Origin: Blasia pusilla
Lineage: Eukaryota; Marchantiophyta; Marchantiopsida; Blasiales
Direction of reading: 5' to 3'
Assembly (NCBI GenBank): GCA_050084515.1
Contig: CM114274.1
Location: 17,236,001-17,300,000 of the forward strand
DNA: 64,000 nt
Shown here: piece by piece, positions 1 to 10,476 of the stretch
How the letters are laid out: every line of letters starts with the position of its first letter
Numbering within the stretch: position 1 is the first letter of the stretch
Notes under the pieces: model-generated
The model's database searches: none
What the model was told of the DNA's origin: nothing
The model's input: the letters and a program-made list of their open reading frames with translations, nothing else
Program-made: the position numbers and the translations under genes

Positions 1-410
1 AGTACTCATACTTATCATCCCTACGTCTCTAACGTAAAATGATCTCCATCTCCATCTCGAACTCCAATTCCTCATTGATGCTCACCGATTGTGGTCTCAA
101 TACTTGTGTGCTTGGAATGCACATTATTTCGAAGAGACTTCTTCAATAATGATATATGGAAAGTCGAGTGAATCTTGAACTCCAATTTATATAAAATTCT
201 CAAATTGGTTTTCCTTGATACATACAATCCAACATACTTGGTAGATAGCTTCACGAACAACTCTTTTTGGAAGAGTGAGGTTCTTCCCACTCAACCACAC
301 TTGCTCCCCTACTTGGAAACTCACTTGGCATCGACTCTTGTTAGCACGCTTAACATACCTTAGTCAAGCCTTTGCAAGATTCCTCCTTGTCCGCTCCTCT
401 CATTCTCACA
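1..410 (-). pseudogene. Ty3/gypsy integrase C-terminal fragment (old element)
   Basis: Read on the minus strand, this stretch resembles the end of a plant Ty3/gypsy integrase. There is a motif like VWLSGKNLTLPKR, then a segment ending in IHSTFHISLLKKS, which matches the usual 'hP.FHvSLLKK' signature after the integrase core. Several frames are needed to read through it, so it is a decayed pseudogene. It is the 3' part of an older minus-strand element whose gag and 5' LTR lie at 11058-12860, on the far side of a younger plus-strand insertion. The fragment runs off the left edge of the window. The family assignment is secure; the subfamily is not determined. Confidence 0.7.
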
Positions 411-1276
411 TCTCTACTAAGAAACTTTTTGCCATTGCTTTTCGGGGTTGTAATGATGTAGTACCCTTCGAAAAGGCCAAGTCAAGAGGCCCTTTTGGCT
501 TACCTCCATATGCCAAAAGAAACGGAGATTCTATAATTGAAAAATATTTGGACAAGTTGTAATCTTAATTTGCTTTACTTAGCCCCTTTCGGTTGCAACA
601 AACCACTATGAACTACTCCTACTCATGAAAAGTCCATCTGCAGTCGGTAGCTAAGCCTCTTACGTTCGTACGTTACATGTCTTCTTTCTCGCTCCAACAT
701 TCCTGCAATGGCCTAGTCACTAGCATCAATGGGCACCTCGTAAGGTTTGTTAAAATTTGATAGCTCCAACACAGGCTCCTAAAAAAAATTATCCTTAATT
801 AACTCGATGGAGCAAATCAATCCCTTCTTGGGTCCATGTCACGTTGGTAAACTTTGCGTCCGCTCTACAAGAATTCTCACAATTCCTTAAAGGTTTCTCA
901 CCTTGGTTCGGTAGAATGGAAGACCTCCAATAATACCTTTACCTCTATCCATATTGATTACTTTTGTACCGACCATATGACCCGAGAACTCGGTCTTGCT
1001 CGACTTGAATTTACCCTTCACAACAATCACATGTAGCATCTTCATCTTACATTTCAACAATACCGACTTCAAGTATCAAGCGTCCCTCTAGCTAATGACT
1101 TCGAATAGATAAGTGTGTCATCCCTATGGATGATCACATGCTCATCTGTCTCCTTATGAAAGATGAAGCTCACTAACTCCTTCTTCATAAGAAGGAGTTA
1201 GTGAGCCAATCTCACGTGCGATTGCTTGCCTTTCACTAAGACGCTCAACATCAATGATCTTCGCCTCAGCTCCACC
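411..1276 (-). other. Decayed interior of the old minus-strand gypsy element
   Basis: Between the protease-like part (1277-1570) and the integrase end (1-410) only about 870 bases remain, where an intact element would hold RT, RNase H and most of integrase (roughly 3 kb). No RT motif could be recognised. An internal deletion plus point decay is the simplest explanation. Nothing else was seen here except a short inverted repeat near 1165-1205, where a run reading aactccttctt is followed by its complement. Confidence 0.4.
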
Positions 1277-1570
1277 TCATATGCGACCAGAAATGTGTCT
1301 CCCAAGACTCTTTTGATCCCATCCATACCCGCAACACATAGTGAAGTTCTCCTTCAACTCGAATATTCCACATCCAAAGGTTAAGTTCAAAGCTAAGTTT
1401 GAGGTCCAATGAGATTTGCCTCTAGCACATCCCACTCTATTAGGCTCTTCTTCTTGGATGGTGAATAAACCAAACTTCGTCATGTTCCTCAGACTCAAGA
1501 AGAAGTACAAAGCATCTGTATCAACAAGCAACATCGTATCACAATTAGAAATCTTGGATCTTAAGTACAT
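1277..1570 (-). pseudogene. Gypsy aspartic protease fragment (old element)
   Basis: The minus-strand frame contains LLVDTDALYFFLS followed by NMTKFGL, which fits the retropepsin active-site region (usual form LVDTGATHxFIS...A..LGL). Asp at about 1522 is kept, but the following Gly is Asp, so the site is damaged. A hydrophobic, Gly-rich stretch follows, as expected for the rest of a gypsy protease. Its partner gag with a zinc knuckle lies at 11058-12270. The plus-strand element 1596-11057 therefore landed between the zinc knuckle and protease of this older element. Confidence 0.55.
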
Positions 1571-1595
1571 AAGTTTAGATGTCCTCTTGCTTTCT

Positions 1596-1965
1596 TGTCA
1601 TCACCATACGGATTATGTCATAGAGTTTAGTGTCCTAGTAGAGACCATACCTTAGGTAGGGCTGTAGTGTCTAGGTAGAGATGCGGTTTCATACATAGGA
1701 TTGGGGGTTACTCTGTTGAGGATGACTTTTCCAGTAGGGCCCACTCTTAGGTTGGAGTATATAGTGTGGAGTGCACTCAAAGAATAGTAAGTTCTTTGAG
1801 TTGAGCCTGTTGCATTGGGAGTTAGCCTTGGTAGTGAGTACAGCTCTTGGCTATGGTAGTTCTCGCAAACTTTGACCTGGATTGTGCCATCGTGGAGTGG
1901 GTTTGGCTCGATTGTATATGATTCTAAACATATTTTATGACAATAGGTCTTTCACGGATTTCACT
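1596..1965 (+). repeat. 5' LTR of gypsy copy 1 (block B only)
   Basis: This matches 10584-10952 with moderate divergence. Shared landmarks are CATACGGATTATG, GTGTCTAGGTAGAGATGCGG and TCTTTCACGGATTTCA. The match stops exactly after GGATTTCA. The 105 bp block (A) that follows in the 3' LTR is missing here. No convincing tRNA primer-binding site follows; the next bases are ctcaaagaactgg. Confidence 0.75.
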
Positions 1966-3421
1966 CAAAGAACTGGAGTAGATCGATGGTAGCTTCGATT
2001 GTGGATCAATAGGATCTAGTTAGGGTTGATTGTGTACTGAGCAGTGGATCTTCGTGCCTTGTGGCCTATGTTGGAGGTTTGGATCTGGTGCGTGGTTGGT
2101 TGGGAATGAAGCACCTTGCTGAGATCTTTCTAATGCGCTTTAGATCGCAGGATTTTGTTCAGGGAGTTGGAAGTTATCAAGGATTTAAGATTTTGGTTCG
2201 TGTTCGACGGTTTTCTGATGTGGAGAGCTTGGAGTGCGGAAGCTCTGTTGAAGTTCATCTAGATCGGGTGAGAGGTTCCTTTTGCTACCTATATTGTGAT
2301 CTCATGTAAAGCTATCTGCTTGGGAACGTGAACCATTGCGGATTTCTGTGTGCATGAATCTGGGCGGAAGCGCACTCGGATTTGCGATTCTGGTGGTGTA
2401 TGGACAGCAAGTTTGTATGATTTTTAGCTCGGAGTACAAAGCTCGGTTGTAGCTGATTTTTTGTGGAGAGATAGCTATGGTGGCCAATTGAATTCAAGTT
2501 GAATCAGATTTAATTTTGGTCGAGGATTTGTGGAGTAATCCTTGACCAAGATTTGTTGGAGACGCCTATTCTGTTGGGGGTGCCGTGGTTGTGCCTCTCT
2601 CCATAGCAAAGCATGGCAAAGCGTGGCGAACAGGGCATGTCTCAAGCATTTATGGGCATTTTGAGGTTTTGAGGCTTCAAGGCAACTCGTGGTAGCTCAG
2701 GGCGAGTGGACGTGAGAGGCGGAGTAAGGAGCAAGGAGCAAGCAAGCAAGCATGCTTGCTTGGGCGTGAGGCAATTTTTACAGGATTTGTGAGTTGAGTG
2801 TTGCATAACAGTCACCGATCTTTGGGCTATTCTGGTAGGAAGAGGCTTAACTGCTGAGTTCTTAACTATGCCAGTGTACACACTCGTGTAACTCATTTGG
2901 TGCTATTTGGAGATGTATTAGGCGCTTTATGCATCTCGGGTTTTTGGTTGATGGACCTCTAGCGCATAGTACGGTGTGGCCTCTCCATGCACGTGATATT
3001 TCTCAGGTGCTGCCAGTGCGACTAGCACGTCATCGACCAGCGGCGGAGTAGCTATTGCGTTAGAATTTTGTGGTGAGTTATGGGGATTCAGAGGGTGCCA
3101 CGTTTGGTGGATTGTGTTTCCTTGATTTCCATTTACGATTGGAGGGTTGTCGTTGGACTTCCTGTGTTTGGATCCCCCCCATCTTTGCTTCTTGCTTGCG
3201 TGCCCATTGTTAGGGTTGACGTTGATTTCCAAAGTAGTTTTACTCCTGTGTGCTACTGGTAGTGAGGCTAGAGTGATGACCAGGAGATCGTGGGAGGATT
3301 CTTGTGGTGATGATAGGTTAGGTCGCCCACACCTATAGCTAGTAGAGCTAGAATAGTACAGCGACATTGACGTCACTTTGTTACTTAGTGGTGGTGATTT
3401 GGTGATCGTGCGGCATCGGCG
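1966..3421 (+). other. Untranslated leader of gypsy copy 1
   Basis: About 1.45 kb lies between the 5' LTR and gag. From about 2080 it is collinear with the leader of the minus copy (33590-34944). Shared landmarks include GATGTGGAGAGCTTGGAGTGC near 2217 and a run of Ala/Gly-coding CAAGCAAGCA repeats near 2735. No long reading frame is conserved between the two copies, so I read it as a non-coding leader. Confidence 0.6.
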
Positions 3422-4345
3422 TTGGTCATCACGGAGCTGTCTGGTGGTCTGGTTGGGGACCGTGGTGCGGACAGTGGTGGTTTTATACATAGTGGATTGA
3501 GGTATCGGCTACCTTTTTCACTTCCGACAGTTGATGAAGAGGAGGACGAGGGTGTTCCAAACACTGAGTCTTCTACATTGTTATCGAGTGTTGCAGCTCC
3601 ATTGATTTGGGACATGGACGGGATATATGCGGCCATGACGGGCCCAAAAAAATGCTCGGGTGCAGTGGGCACCATTGAGTTGGAGGACTTCATTTAAGAG
3701 TTTGATACGTGGTGTGACATGTAGATGTTGCGGAACGCCAAGTTGTTTACACCCTTCTTGGCTTAGAAGGGTTTTTTTCAACACTTGGAGGAACCACCCA
3801 TGGATGATTACCATGAGATTGTTGAGAGTCTTCGTGAGGCATACACTCATATGCGACGCTTGATTTCAGTTACCCAGGGTGTGACTGAGGCTCACACAGT
3901 CCAGTTTTGGTATGGGATCTTGGAGAGAGAGTTGCGCCGCAGGGTATGTGATGCTACTCTTGTGAGTGATGATTCACCCATATTGGCCCATGTGTTTCCT
4001 CTATGTGAGAAGATTGAGCTTAACATGGTGGAGGAGAAAGTGGTGACATCCGCATTCAGTAGGGATACAACTACTACTTCTCGTGTTCAAGAGTCCATCT
4101 CACAGTCCCGTAGTAGTGGTGGTGGTTGTAGTAGTGGGAAGCGTGGGGGATACACACGACCTTAGTAAGGTCCTAGAGGGACACTTGCGCAAAGATCATT
4201 GCCTTCATTTGCTGCCTCGCAGCAAGGACAGTCATGGTGGACTTATGGAGGTGATCATGTCATGAGGTTTTGTCCTCAAGAGGATGGCATACGGACTTTG
4301 GAGGATGGGCCCCAACTCAGTGTGATCATTGTGGGAGACTAGGTC
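3422..4345 (+). pseudogene. gag of gypsy copy 1 (broken)
   Basis: The frame from 3422 opens with VITELSGGLVGDRGADSGG and is the counterpart of the longer gag frame 33548-32292. Compared with that copy, about 390 bases are missing near 3740-3800, including the Gly/Thr/Ser repeat and FKRLKKNYQGVK. The capsid-like part resumes as LREAYTHMRRLISVTQG, then VQFWYGILERELRRR. A zinc-knuckle region follows at about 4210-4345; its first Cys pair is mutated, while CDHCGRLGHP is retained. There is no ATG at the start of the open stretch, so the real start is unknown. The role would be capsid formation and RNA packaging. Confidence 0.65.
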
Positions 4346-5171
4346 ATCCTCGAGAGCTTTCCTTTGATCTTCATCCACAGTTGAGATCAGGCCGCGGTCG
4401 TGGTGGAGTAGCTCTGAGAGGCCGAGATGGTAGAGGAAGTAGGGGTGGTAGAGGTGGACCACCGGTAATAGAGCCTACGGTGGCTACCCGTACCACTACG
4501 ACAGAGTCAGCTATGGCTGCCAAGATTGAGCAATTGGAGTAGAGGTTGGCTACTATGGCTCATATCCAACATGGAGCAGGTTCGGAAGCACGGGCTTCCA
4601 CCTCTTATAGAGGGAATGATCTCTCTTATATGGCGAGTGGAGCAGAGGTTGAGGCATCAGGTGCAGTTACGAGAGGAGCCACTCGAGCATCAGAGCCACG
4701 TGTAGCTACTGTGGAGTTGGATCCACAGAGGGATGCGGCTGCGAGGCAAGCTAGGCTTCCTCAGTCATTCTTGTTGTCTGAGGTGCTTAGGAGTCCATCC
4801 ATGGTTCCTACGCAGCCCATTGAGCCTACAATGGGGACTGAGGAATCTACATTGAGTGTAGTAGACACGGATGCAGCATCCAGTGCAATATTGCGGATGG
4901 CAACTTCAGTGTTGGGATCCCCATTGTTTCCAGCCATAGACCTCATGGCTTTAGGAGTTGACTTAGCTCTTGTATTTCAGCTAGCAGCCACGTTGTGTGA
5001 ACGTGAGAGTGTTATTGCTACACGCGTTGAGGTGGATGAGGGTGTTGTGGTGGAGCGACCCTCTATGTTAGGTGTACCATTGAGAACAAGTGCTACTTGG
5101 TAGGTAGCAACGGCAAAGATGGATGCATTACCTGCCCGGCTTGCCATTGATCGTGAGAGGCTTACACCTAG
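4346..5171 (+). pseudogene. Gag-protease linker of gypsy copy 1
   Basis: A low-complexity coding stretch rich in Gly, Arg, Ser, Thr and Ala links gag to protease. It has an RGRGGVALRGRDGRGSRGGR segment (4393-4452) and the frame 4546-5103. In the minus copy part of this segment is inverted (31017-31330) and the remainder is at 31331-31735. No enzymatic motif was seen. A TAG at 4540-4542 falls where the minus copy has a glutamine codon. Confidence 0.55.
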
Positions 5172-5929
5172 TGTATGTATGTTGGACAACCGCAATGGGA
5201 TATTCCGATTGGTGAGTCCTACAAGACACGTGTATAGACCATATATAGTCTTGTTAGACATGTATGTTGGACAACCGCAATGGGATATTCCGATTGGTGA
5301 GTCCTACAGGAGAGGTGTATAGACCATATATAGTCTTGTTAGACTCTTGTTCCCAACCTTTGATGTTGGGAAAGGCGGCATGTATTGGTTTGGGTGTTCG
5401 GAGGTCAGAGCTTGAGCCTTGCCCATTCCACATTCAAACATCACTTGGAGGACCCAATGATAGGTCTCAATTAATGACACGGAAGAAGTTGTCTGTATAG
5501 TTGAGACCAGATAATGCGATTGATAGCTCTCGATTGGGAGTACCTCCAGTGGTCACATCAACCCAGTCGTATGATGTACTGGTTGGAAGAGCAGTATTAT
5601 ACCCGATGGGTATTCAGATGGATTACTGGACTAGGACAACGTCTTATAGACCTGGTTGGCAGTCCGGGGATGGACGTATGAGCAAAGTTCCTATGAGATT
5701 TATTTATGGGGCTCGACCAGGAGGGTCTTCCCCAAGAGTGTTAGCATCTGTGGCTAGTTTTAGTGGAGTAGTCACTTGGCCAGGAGACTTTTTGGAGGGT
5801 AATGTTTCTGCTATGGATTCTCATGTGCATGAGGAGGTAGAGGAGGTCCCTAGTTTTGCAGCACTGGACATCCTCATCATTGGATGTGCCACTTTGGAGT
5901 TCATGCGGTGCAATACGGCAAGTGGCTGA
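5172..5929 (+). pseudogene. Aspartic protease of gypsy copy 1 (85 bp duplication)
   Basis: This is the retropepsin region, ending in YDVLVGRAVLYPMGIQMDYW and YRPGWQSGDGR, which are typical of a gypsy protease tail. An 85 bp unit is tandemly repeated at about 5176-5260 and 5261-5345, shifting the frame because 85 is not a multiple of three. At the active site the second unit reads LLDSCSQP where the minus copy has LLDSGAQP, so the catalytic Gly has become Cys. The protease is non-functional in this copy. Confidence 0.7.
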
Positions 5930-6653
5930 TCGCCTAGTGCAAGAGGCTTGGTGTGAGGTTGTTATACCTCACGAGGAAGAGGAGGCCCCATGGCGGACTC
6001 CTACTTCAGGTCCAGTTGGGTTATCCCCTTTGGATACTTCACCCATTGTATGGCAGTATCCGCTAGAGGGCATTTGTTTGTTAGATCTCTTTGGTGGGAT
6101 TAGAAGTGGTTTGGCTGCAGTGTTGCAGGCCGGTATTCTTGTGCGGAGATATATATATGTGGAGCGAGATGAGACGGCCTAGAGAGTCTCATCCCGACAT
6201 ATTCGTTAGTTGATGCAGACATATCCTGAGTTGTTGCTGCCATCAATTATTCATGGGTACTCGCGTGCATTGCCGTCACACATTGCATTGTTGGGGGCGC
6301 AGGACCTTGAGAGGGTTGGTCCTGTGGATTTGGTGATTGTTGGATAGCCATGTCTGGGTCATACATGTGTTGGTCGTGGTGAGGGATTACATGAACCTAG
6401 GTCTCGATTGTTTTGGGAGATGTTACGGGTGTAACAACATCTTCAGGTTCATCAGGCACATGCTCTAGCTTACATTCTCGAGAATGTTCCATTGTTGGGT
6501 GACACTCAAACCCGGATGATGACGAGTGTTCATGAGGTGCGGTCTTGGATTGGACCATGTGGAGTTGGTTGCTTATGCTGGTGGAGGAGTTATTTGCTCA
6601 GATGATGGTGTAGCTAAGGGTATACCATCTTGTGAGGGGGTTGCGTAGCAGCC
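5930..6653 (+). pseudogene. DNMT3-like cytosine-5 methyltransferase domain, copy 1 (truncated)
   Basis: Motif I is visible as LLDLFGGIRSGLAAVLQAG (about 6081-6137), followed by RRYIYVERDE, the usual cofactor-binding acidic region. Motif IV is present near 6342-6353, but the codon before Pro-Cys is TAG (6345-6347) where the minus copy has TGG. RSRLFWEMLRV and motif VI (ILENVPLLGD, about 6475-6504) follow. Homology stops at WIGP (about 6560) and resumes about 560 bases later relative to copy 2, so motif VIII and the C-terminal region are gone. It is certainly inactive. Identification rests on motif order and on alignment to the fuller copy at 28946-30530. Confidence 0.8.
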
Positions 6654-6654
6654 A

Positions 6655-7820
6655 ATGGCATCGTCCTCTCCCTCTAGTGTGCCAGTGGAGGAGACTTGGG
6701 AGCCATTACTTGGGCCCAAGCTTACGGGAGGTGAGAAACGACACTTGACACAGTTCCTACGTGCTTATAGGAGTTGTTTTGCCTTTAGCATGAATGAGTT
6801 GGGTGCTCAGGTTGGACCCGGTATACGGATTGATTTGGCTAGTGATATGCCAATCTTTTGTCGTCCCTACCCATATAGAGATATGGAGAGGGACCAGATT
6901 AAGAGTAGGACATTGGACCTTTTAGAGGCGGGATTAGTGGAGTTATTGCATGGAGAGTATGCATCAGCCACTGTCATGCCTGCTAAAAAGGATATGCATG
7001 GCAACTACAAGAATAGGCAGATGTGTGGAGATTACCGTCCTATCAATCGAAAAACCAAGGCCGATAGGTATGCCATGCCTACACCTGAGGAGATCTTTGA
7101 TGTGGTGGAACAGGCAAAGATTTTCAGTACTTTGGATCTTCGGGAAGGATACCATCAATTGCCGATTCAGAAGAGTGACAAGGCCAAGAAAGCATTTTGG
7201 GATGTCAACTTTCATGGAAAGGATTGTTTGTACGAGTGGAAATTCTGACCCTTTGGGTTGAAGAATGCACGTGCCGAGTTTCAGAGAGAGATGGACAGGA
7301 TCCTAGGAGGGTTCGATTTTGTTCGGTGTTACATTGATGATATCTTGATGTTCAGTGACATAGTGGAGGAACATCATATACATTTGTAGATGGTGTTTGA
7401 GCGGTTGAAAGCTCATGGTCTACGTTTGCATCCAAGAAAGTGCAAGTTCTTCTATGAGGATGTTGAGTACCTATCTTTAGGAGACCTATCAAAGCGCACG
7501 CCCGTTTCGGTTCCACACTAATTGGAGTAGGTTGAGGCTTGGAGCGGTGTTGACACAACATGATGATGAGCACATGGAGTTTGTGGTGGGCTATGCAAGT
7601 CGTTTGAATAATGCAGCGGAGTCGCGCTATAGTTCATATGAGGGAGAGTGCTTGGCAGTAGTGTGGGTTGTGGCACACTTTAGGTGTTACTTATTTGGCA
7701 CACAATTTACCCTTGTTACTGATCACCAGCCGCTCAAGTGGTTGATGGAGTCTGACAAGCTTACAGGGAAGCTTGCACGGTGGGCTCTTATCTTAAAGGA
7801 GTATGACTTCCAGGTGGTAC
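6655..7820 (+). pseudogene. Reverse transcriptase and RNase H, first unit, gypsy copy 1
   Basis: The frame starting near 6655 contains the gypsy RT order: GLVELLHGEYASATVMPAKK, CGDYRPINRKT, FSTLDLREGYHQLPI, PFGLKNA and CYIDDIL (about 7325-7350). A stop codon interrupts KF*PFGL at 7246-7248. Just after DVEYL (about 7470) roughly 257 bases of the connection domain are deleted. RNase H follows (FVVGYASRLNNAAESRYSSYEGECLA in pieces, then LVTDHQPLKWLM). The unit ends at about 7820 in a frameshifting junction with the second RT unit. Confidence 0.8.
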
Positions 7821-8790
7821 AAGATCCTAGCAGGGTTGGATTTTGTTCGGTGTTACATTGAAGATATCTTGGCACTCAGTAATACGGTGGATGAGCATCA
7901 GATACATTTGCAGATTGTGTTTGAGCAGTTGAAAGCTCATGGTCTACGTTTGCATCCAGGAAAGTGTAAGTTCTTCCATGAGGATGTTGAGTACTTGGGT
8001 CATGTGATCTATCCAGGTGGTTTGGGAGTTCAACAAGAAAAGGTGGAGGCTATTGCACTTATTCCTCGTCCGGTAGATGTGAGTAGAGTTCAAGCATTCA
8101 TGGGATTGGCGAACTATTATCGGAGGTATGTGAAGGGATTTAGTGCTATGGCAAAGCCTTTGAACCAATTGCTGAAATCAGATCAAGAGTGGCACTGGGG
8201 AGATGATCACGAGAGAGCTTTTGTGGAGCTCAAGGCCCAGTTGCTGGCGGCGCCTATCTTTAAGAGACCTATCAAAGCGCACGCCCGTTTCGGTTCCACA
8301 CTGATTAGAGTAGGTTGGGACTTGGAGTGGTGTTGACACAACATGATGATGAGCACATGGAGTTTGTGGTGGCCTAGGTCAGTCGTTCGAATAATGCAGC
8401 GGAGTCGCGCTATAGTTCATATGAGGGAGAGTGCTTGGCAGTAGTGTGGGTTGTGGCACACTTTAGGTGTTACTTCTTTGGCACACAGTTTACCCTTGTT
8501 ACACCTCACCTGCCGCTCAATTGGTTGATTGAGTCTGACAAGCTTACAGGGAAGCTTGCACGGTGGGCTCTTATCTTGCAGGAGTGTGACTTCCAGGTGG
8601 TACATAGACCTGGAGTTGCCAACCTTGATGCTGATGGGTTGAGTAGGAACCCATATTCTCGCCAAGAGGATGCAATTGGGGCTAGATGGCATGGCAAGGT
8701 TGATGAGGAGATGGTGCTAGGTTGGCATGCATCTTCCTTTATATGTTGGTTAGGGTGGACTCTAGTATGGAGGAACACATGACATCTAAC
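7821..8790 (+). pseudogene. Duplicated partial RT and RNase H, gypsy copy 1
   Basis: A second RT segment starts inside the palm, at the residues after the fingers domain. It reads CYIEDILALS at the catalytic motif (first Asp replaced by Glu) and continues through LHPGKCKFFHEDVEYLGHVI, VQAFMGLANYYRRYVKG and the connection. RNase H follows (YSSYEGECLAVVWVVAHFRC, then VANLDADGLSRNP near 8620-8650). This unit lies one frame away from the first. The same junction and the same Asp-to-Glu change occur in the minus copy, so the duplication predates both insertions. Confidence 0.8.
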
Positions 8791-9030
8791 TCTAGTCGGA
8801 GGGTAGATGGCCAATCTTCAGATCCTAACGTTGGAGATGGTGGTACGAATCAGCGTGATATTCATGATGATGCGTTGGTGTTGGAGTTCCTCACGACGAG
8901 TAGGGTGCCAGGCATAGTGAGTGCCAAGGAGCGAGACCGTGTTCTTCAACGTGCTAGGAATAATCGATTGAAGGGTACACATATTCATCGTGTGTGGGAG
9001 GATGGTAGAGTACGAGTGGTGCCGCATTTG
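8791..9030 (+). pseudogene. RNase H to integrase linker, gypsy copy 1
   Basis: The sequence corresponds to the minus-copy frame ending HDDALVLEFL, KERDRVL and VWEDGRVRVVPHLAQR. It is the spacer leading into the integrase zinc-binding region. It holds a stop at 9034-9036 and no separate domain. Confidence 0.5.
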
Positions 9031-10016
9031 GCTTAGAGAGAGCGCATTGTGAGACATGCCCATGAGGAGTTGGGAGATTTTGGGGTAAAGCGTACGTATA
9101 GCTTACTCCTTGGGCAGTATTGGTGGCGTGGCATGCATGCTTTGGTGCATCAGTTGGTGTCACGTTGTATGGTTTGTGATCGGGTGAGGGCATCATTCAA
9201 TGCCCCTCCACCACAGTTACACCCCTTGCCTATTATGGAGTTGGGTTACTATTAGAATGTAGACTTTGTGGGACCGTTACCGTTGACTATACGACATCAT
9301 CGATATATGTTGGTGATGGTGGAGCACTTCTCCAAGTGGATTGAGTTGGTGGCATTACCAGACAAGGCAAGTGAGGGAACGGCTTAAGCGTTTCTTGATA
9401 GAGTGCTTAGTCATTTTGGTGGACCAACTGAAGTGCTGACTGACCAGGGTACACAATTTTAGGCTGAGTTTCAGGTCTTGTGTGACAAGGCGTTGATTAC
9501 TCATCGGACCACGTCTCGAGATCATCCATAGGCGGATGGTTTGGCTAAGGGTGTGGTTCAGACGGTCAAGAGGGCATTGCGCATGTATGGCCTACAGAAG
9601 GGGCATCTTGGAGACAGGGATATTCAGTTGCCATGGTTAGCCATGGGGTATAGGTTCAGTCGCCAAACATCCTTGGCTTCCTTCTTACCTTATTTTCCGT
9701 TATACGGCCGATATCTAGACTTGCCAACATCAATTCGTCGGGAGTCTAGTGAGGTGGTGAACCTTGAAGACCTAGAGATGTGGATGAGGGTGTGTTCTTA
9801 GCGGGCAGAGCTCTTTCGGAGAGTTATGCCAACAACCTTTGAGAAGCTTGCCATTGTTCAACACAGGGATACGTTGCGATATGCAACCATTCGGGGTGGA
9901 GGTTATCGACCATTGATTTGTAGGTTCCAAGTGGGGGAGTATGTCTATTTGCAGCAGATGGCACCGACAACGTTGGATGTGGCAATCGGCAATCCGCACT
10001 ATTTTACGAGTGCGTG
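9030..10016 (+). pseudogene. Integrase of gypsy copy 1 (catalytic Glu to Lys)
   Basis: An HHCC zinc-binding segment (HEELGDFGVKRTY, then CMVCDRVR) precedes the catalytic core. The core has VDFVGPLPL, LVMVEHFSKWIELVALP, LTDQGTQF and the third motif at ADGLAKGVVQTVK. In this last motif the expected Glu is Lys (AAG at 9547-9549); the minus copy keeps GAG. Stops interrupt the core at several CAG/CAA-type codons. The C-terminal part contains FQVGEYVYLQQMAP. The enzyme would join element cDNA to host DNA but is dead in this copy. Confidence 0.8.
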
Positions 10017-10302
10017 AGGTGTTAGCTTCCGGAGTTCTCATAATGGAGGATCGTGATGGAGTTGTTTGGAAGGACCATGTGCGTAATTGTGCGCCATGTC
10101 ATCTTCCAAATGTGGATGGTACTGTTGACCCAAGCTTAGCCATAATATGTGCTAGCTTGAGGTGCATATTGCGTGGGTTTGCTAGTAACGCAGCCCGTAT
10201 GTTTGTGGGTGATCGGTGTTGTAGGGGTTGGCACATGATGTGTTTGACTCACGTATGGATGTTGTTCCTACTTGAAGGTGGGTTTGTCCTCGATGTACTT
10301 AG
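10017..10302 (+). pseudogene. Integrase tail with PHD-like zinc finger, gypsy copy 1
   Basis: After the integrase core comes NCAPCHLPNVDG, then a Cys/His pattern from about 10163. It contains a Cys where the finger starts, DRCCRGWHMMCLT, and at the very end FVCPRC-equivalent codons just before TAG (10300-10302). The spacing Cys-x2-Cys, Cys-x2-Cys, x4 His, x2 Cys, then C-P-x-C is that of a PHD finger. Here the second and third metal ligands are replaced and the end is out of frame. Copy 2 preserves more. PHD fingers usually read histone H3 tails; that role here is inference. Confidence 0.6.
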
Positions 10303-10476
10303 GTGAGGTAGATGACTTGATCTTTGCATGATATGGATTATAGATGTGCGACTAACGATGGGGCAACCTAGCACCCGGCCTTCTGATTCATGCACCCACG
10401 AAGGTGTATAGCATGTAGAAGATGTATAGGGATACTTGGGAGTTAGAGGGACCTAACCGCCAGTTAGGGGGGCGAG
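10303..10476 (+). other. 3' untranslated region with polypurine tract, gypsy copy 1
   Basis: A short non-coding stretch ends in a purine run, TTAGGGGGGCGAG (about 10464-10476), the likely plus-strand primer. The equivalent tract in the minus copy is at 23836-23850. It abuts block A at 10477, not the LTR start inferred from the element ends, which is discussed as a finding. Confidence 0.6.
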
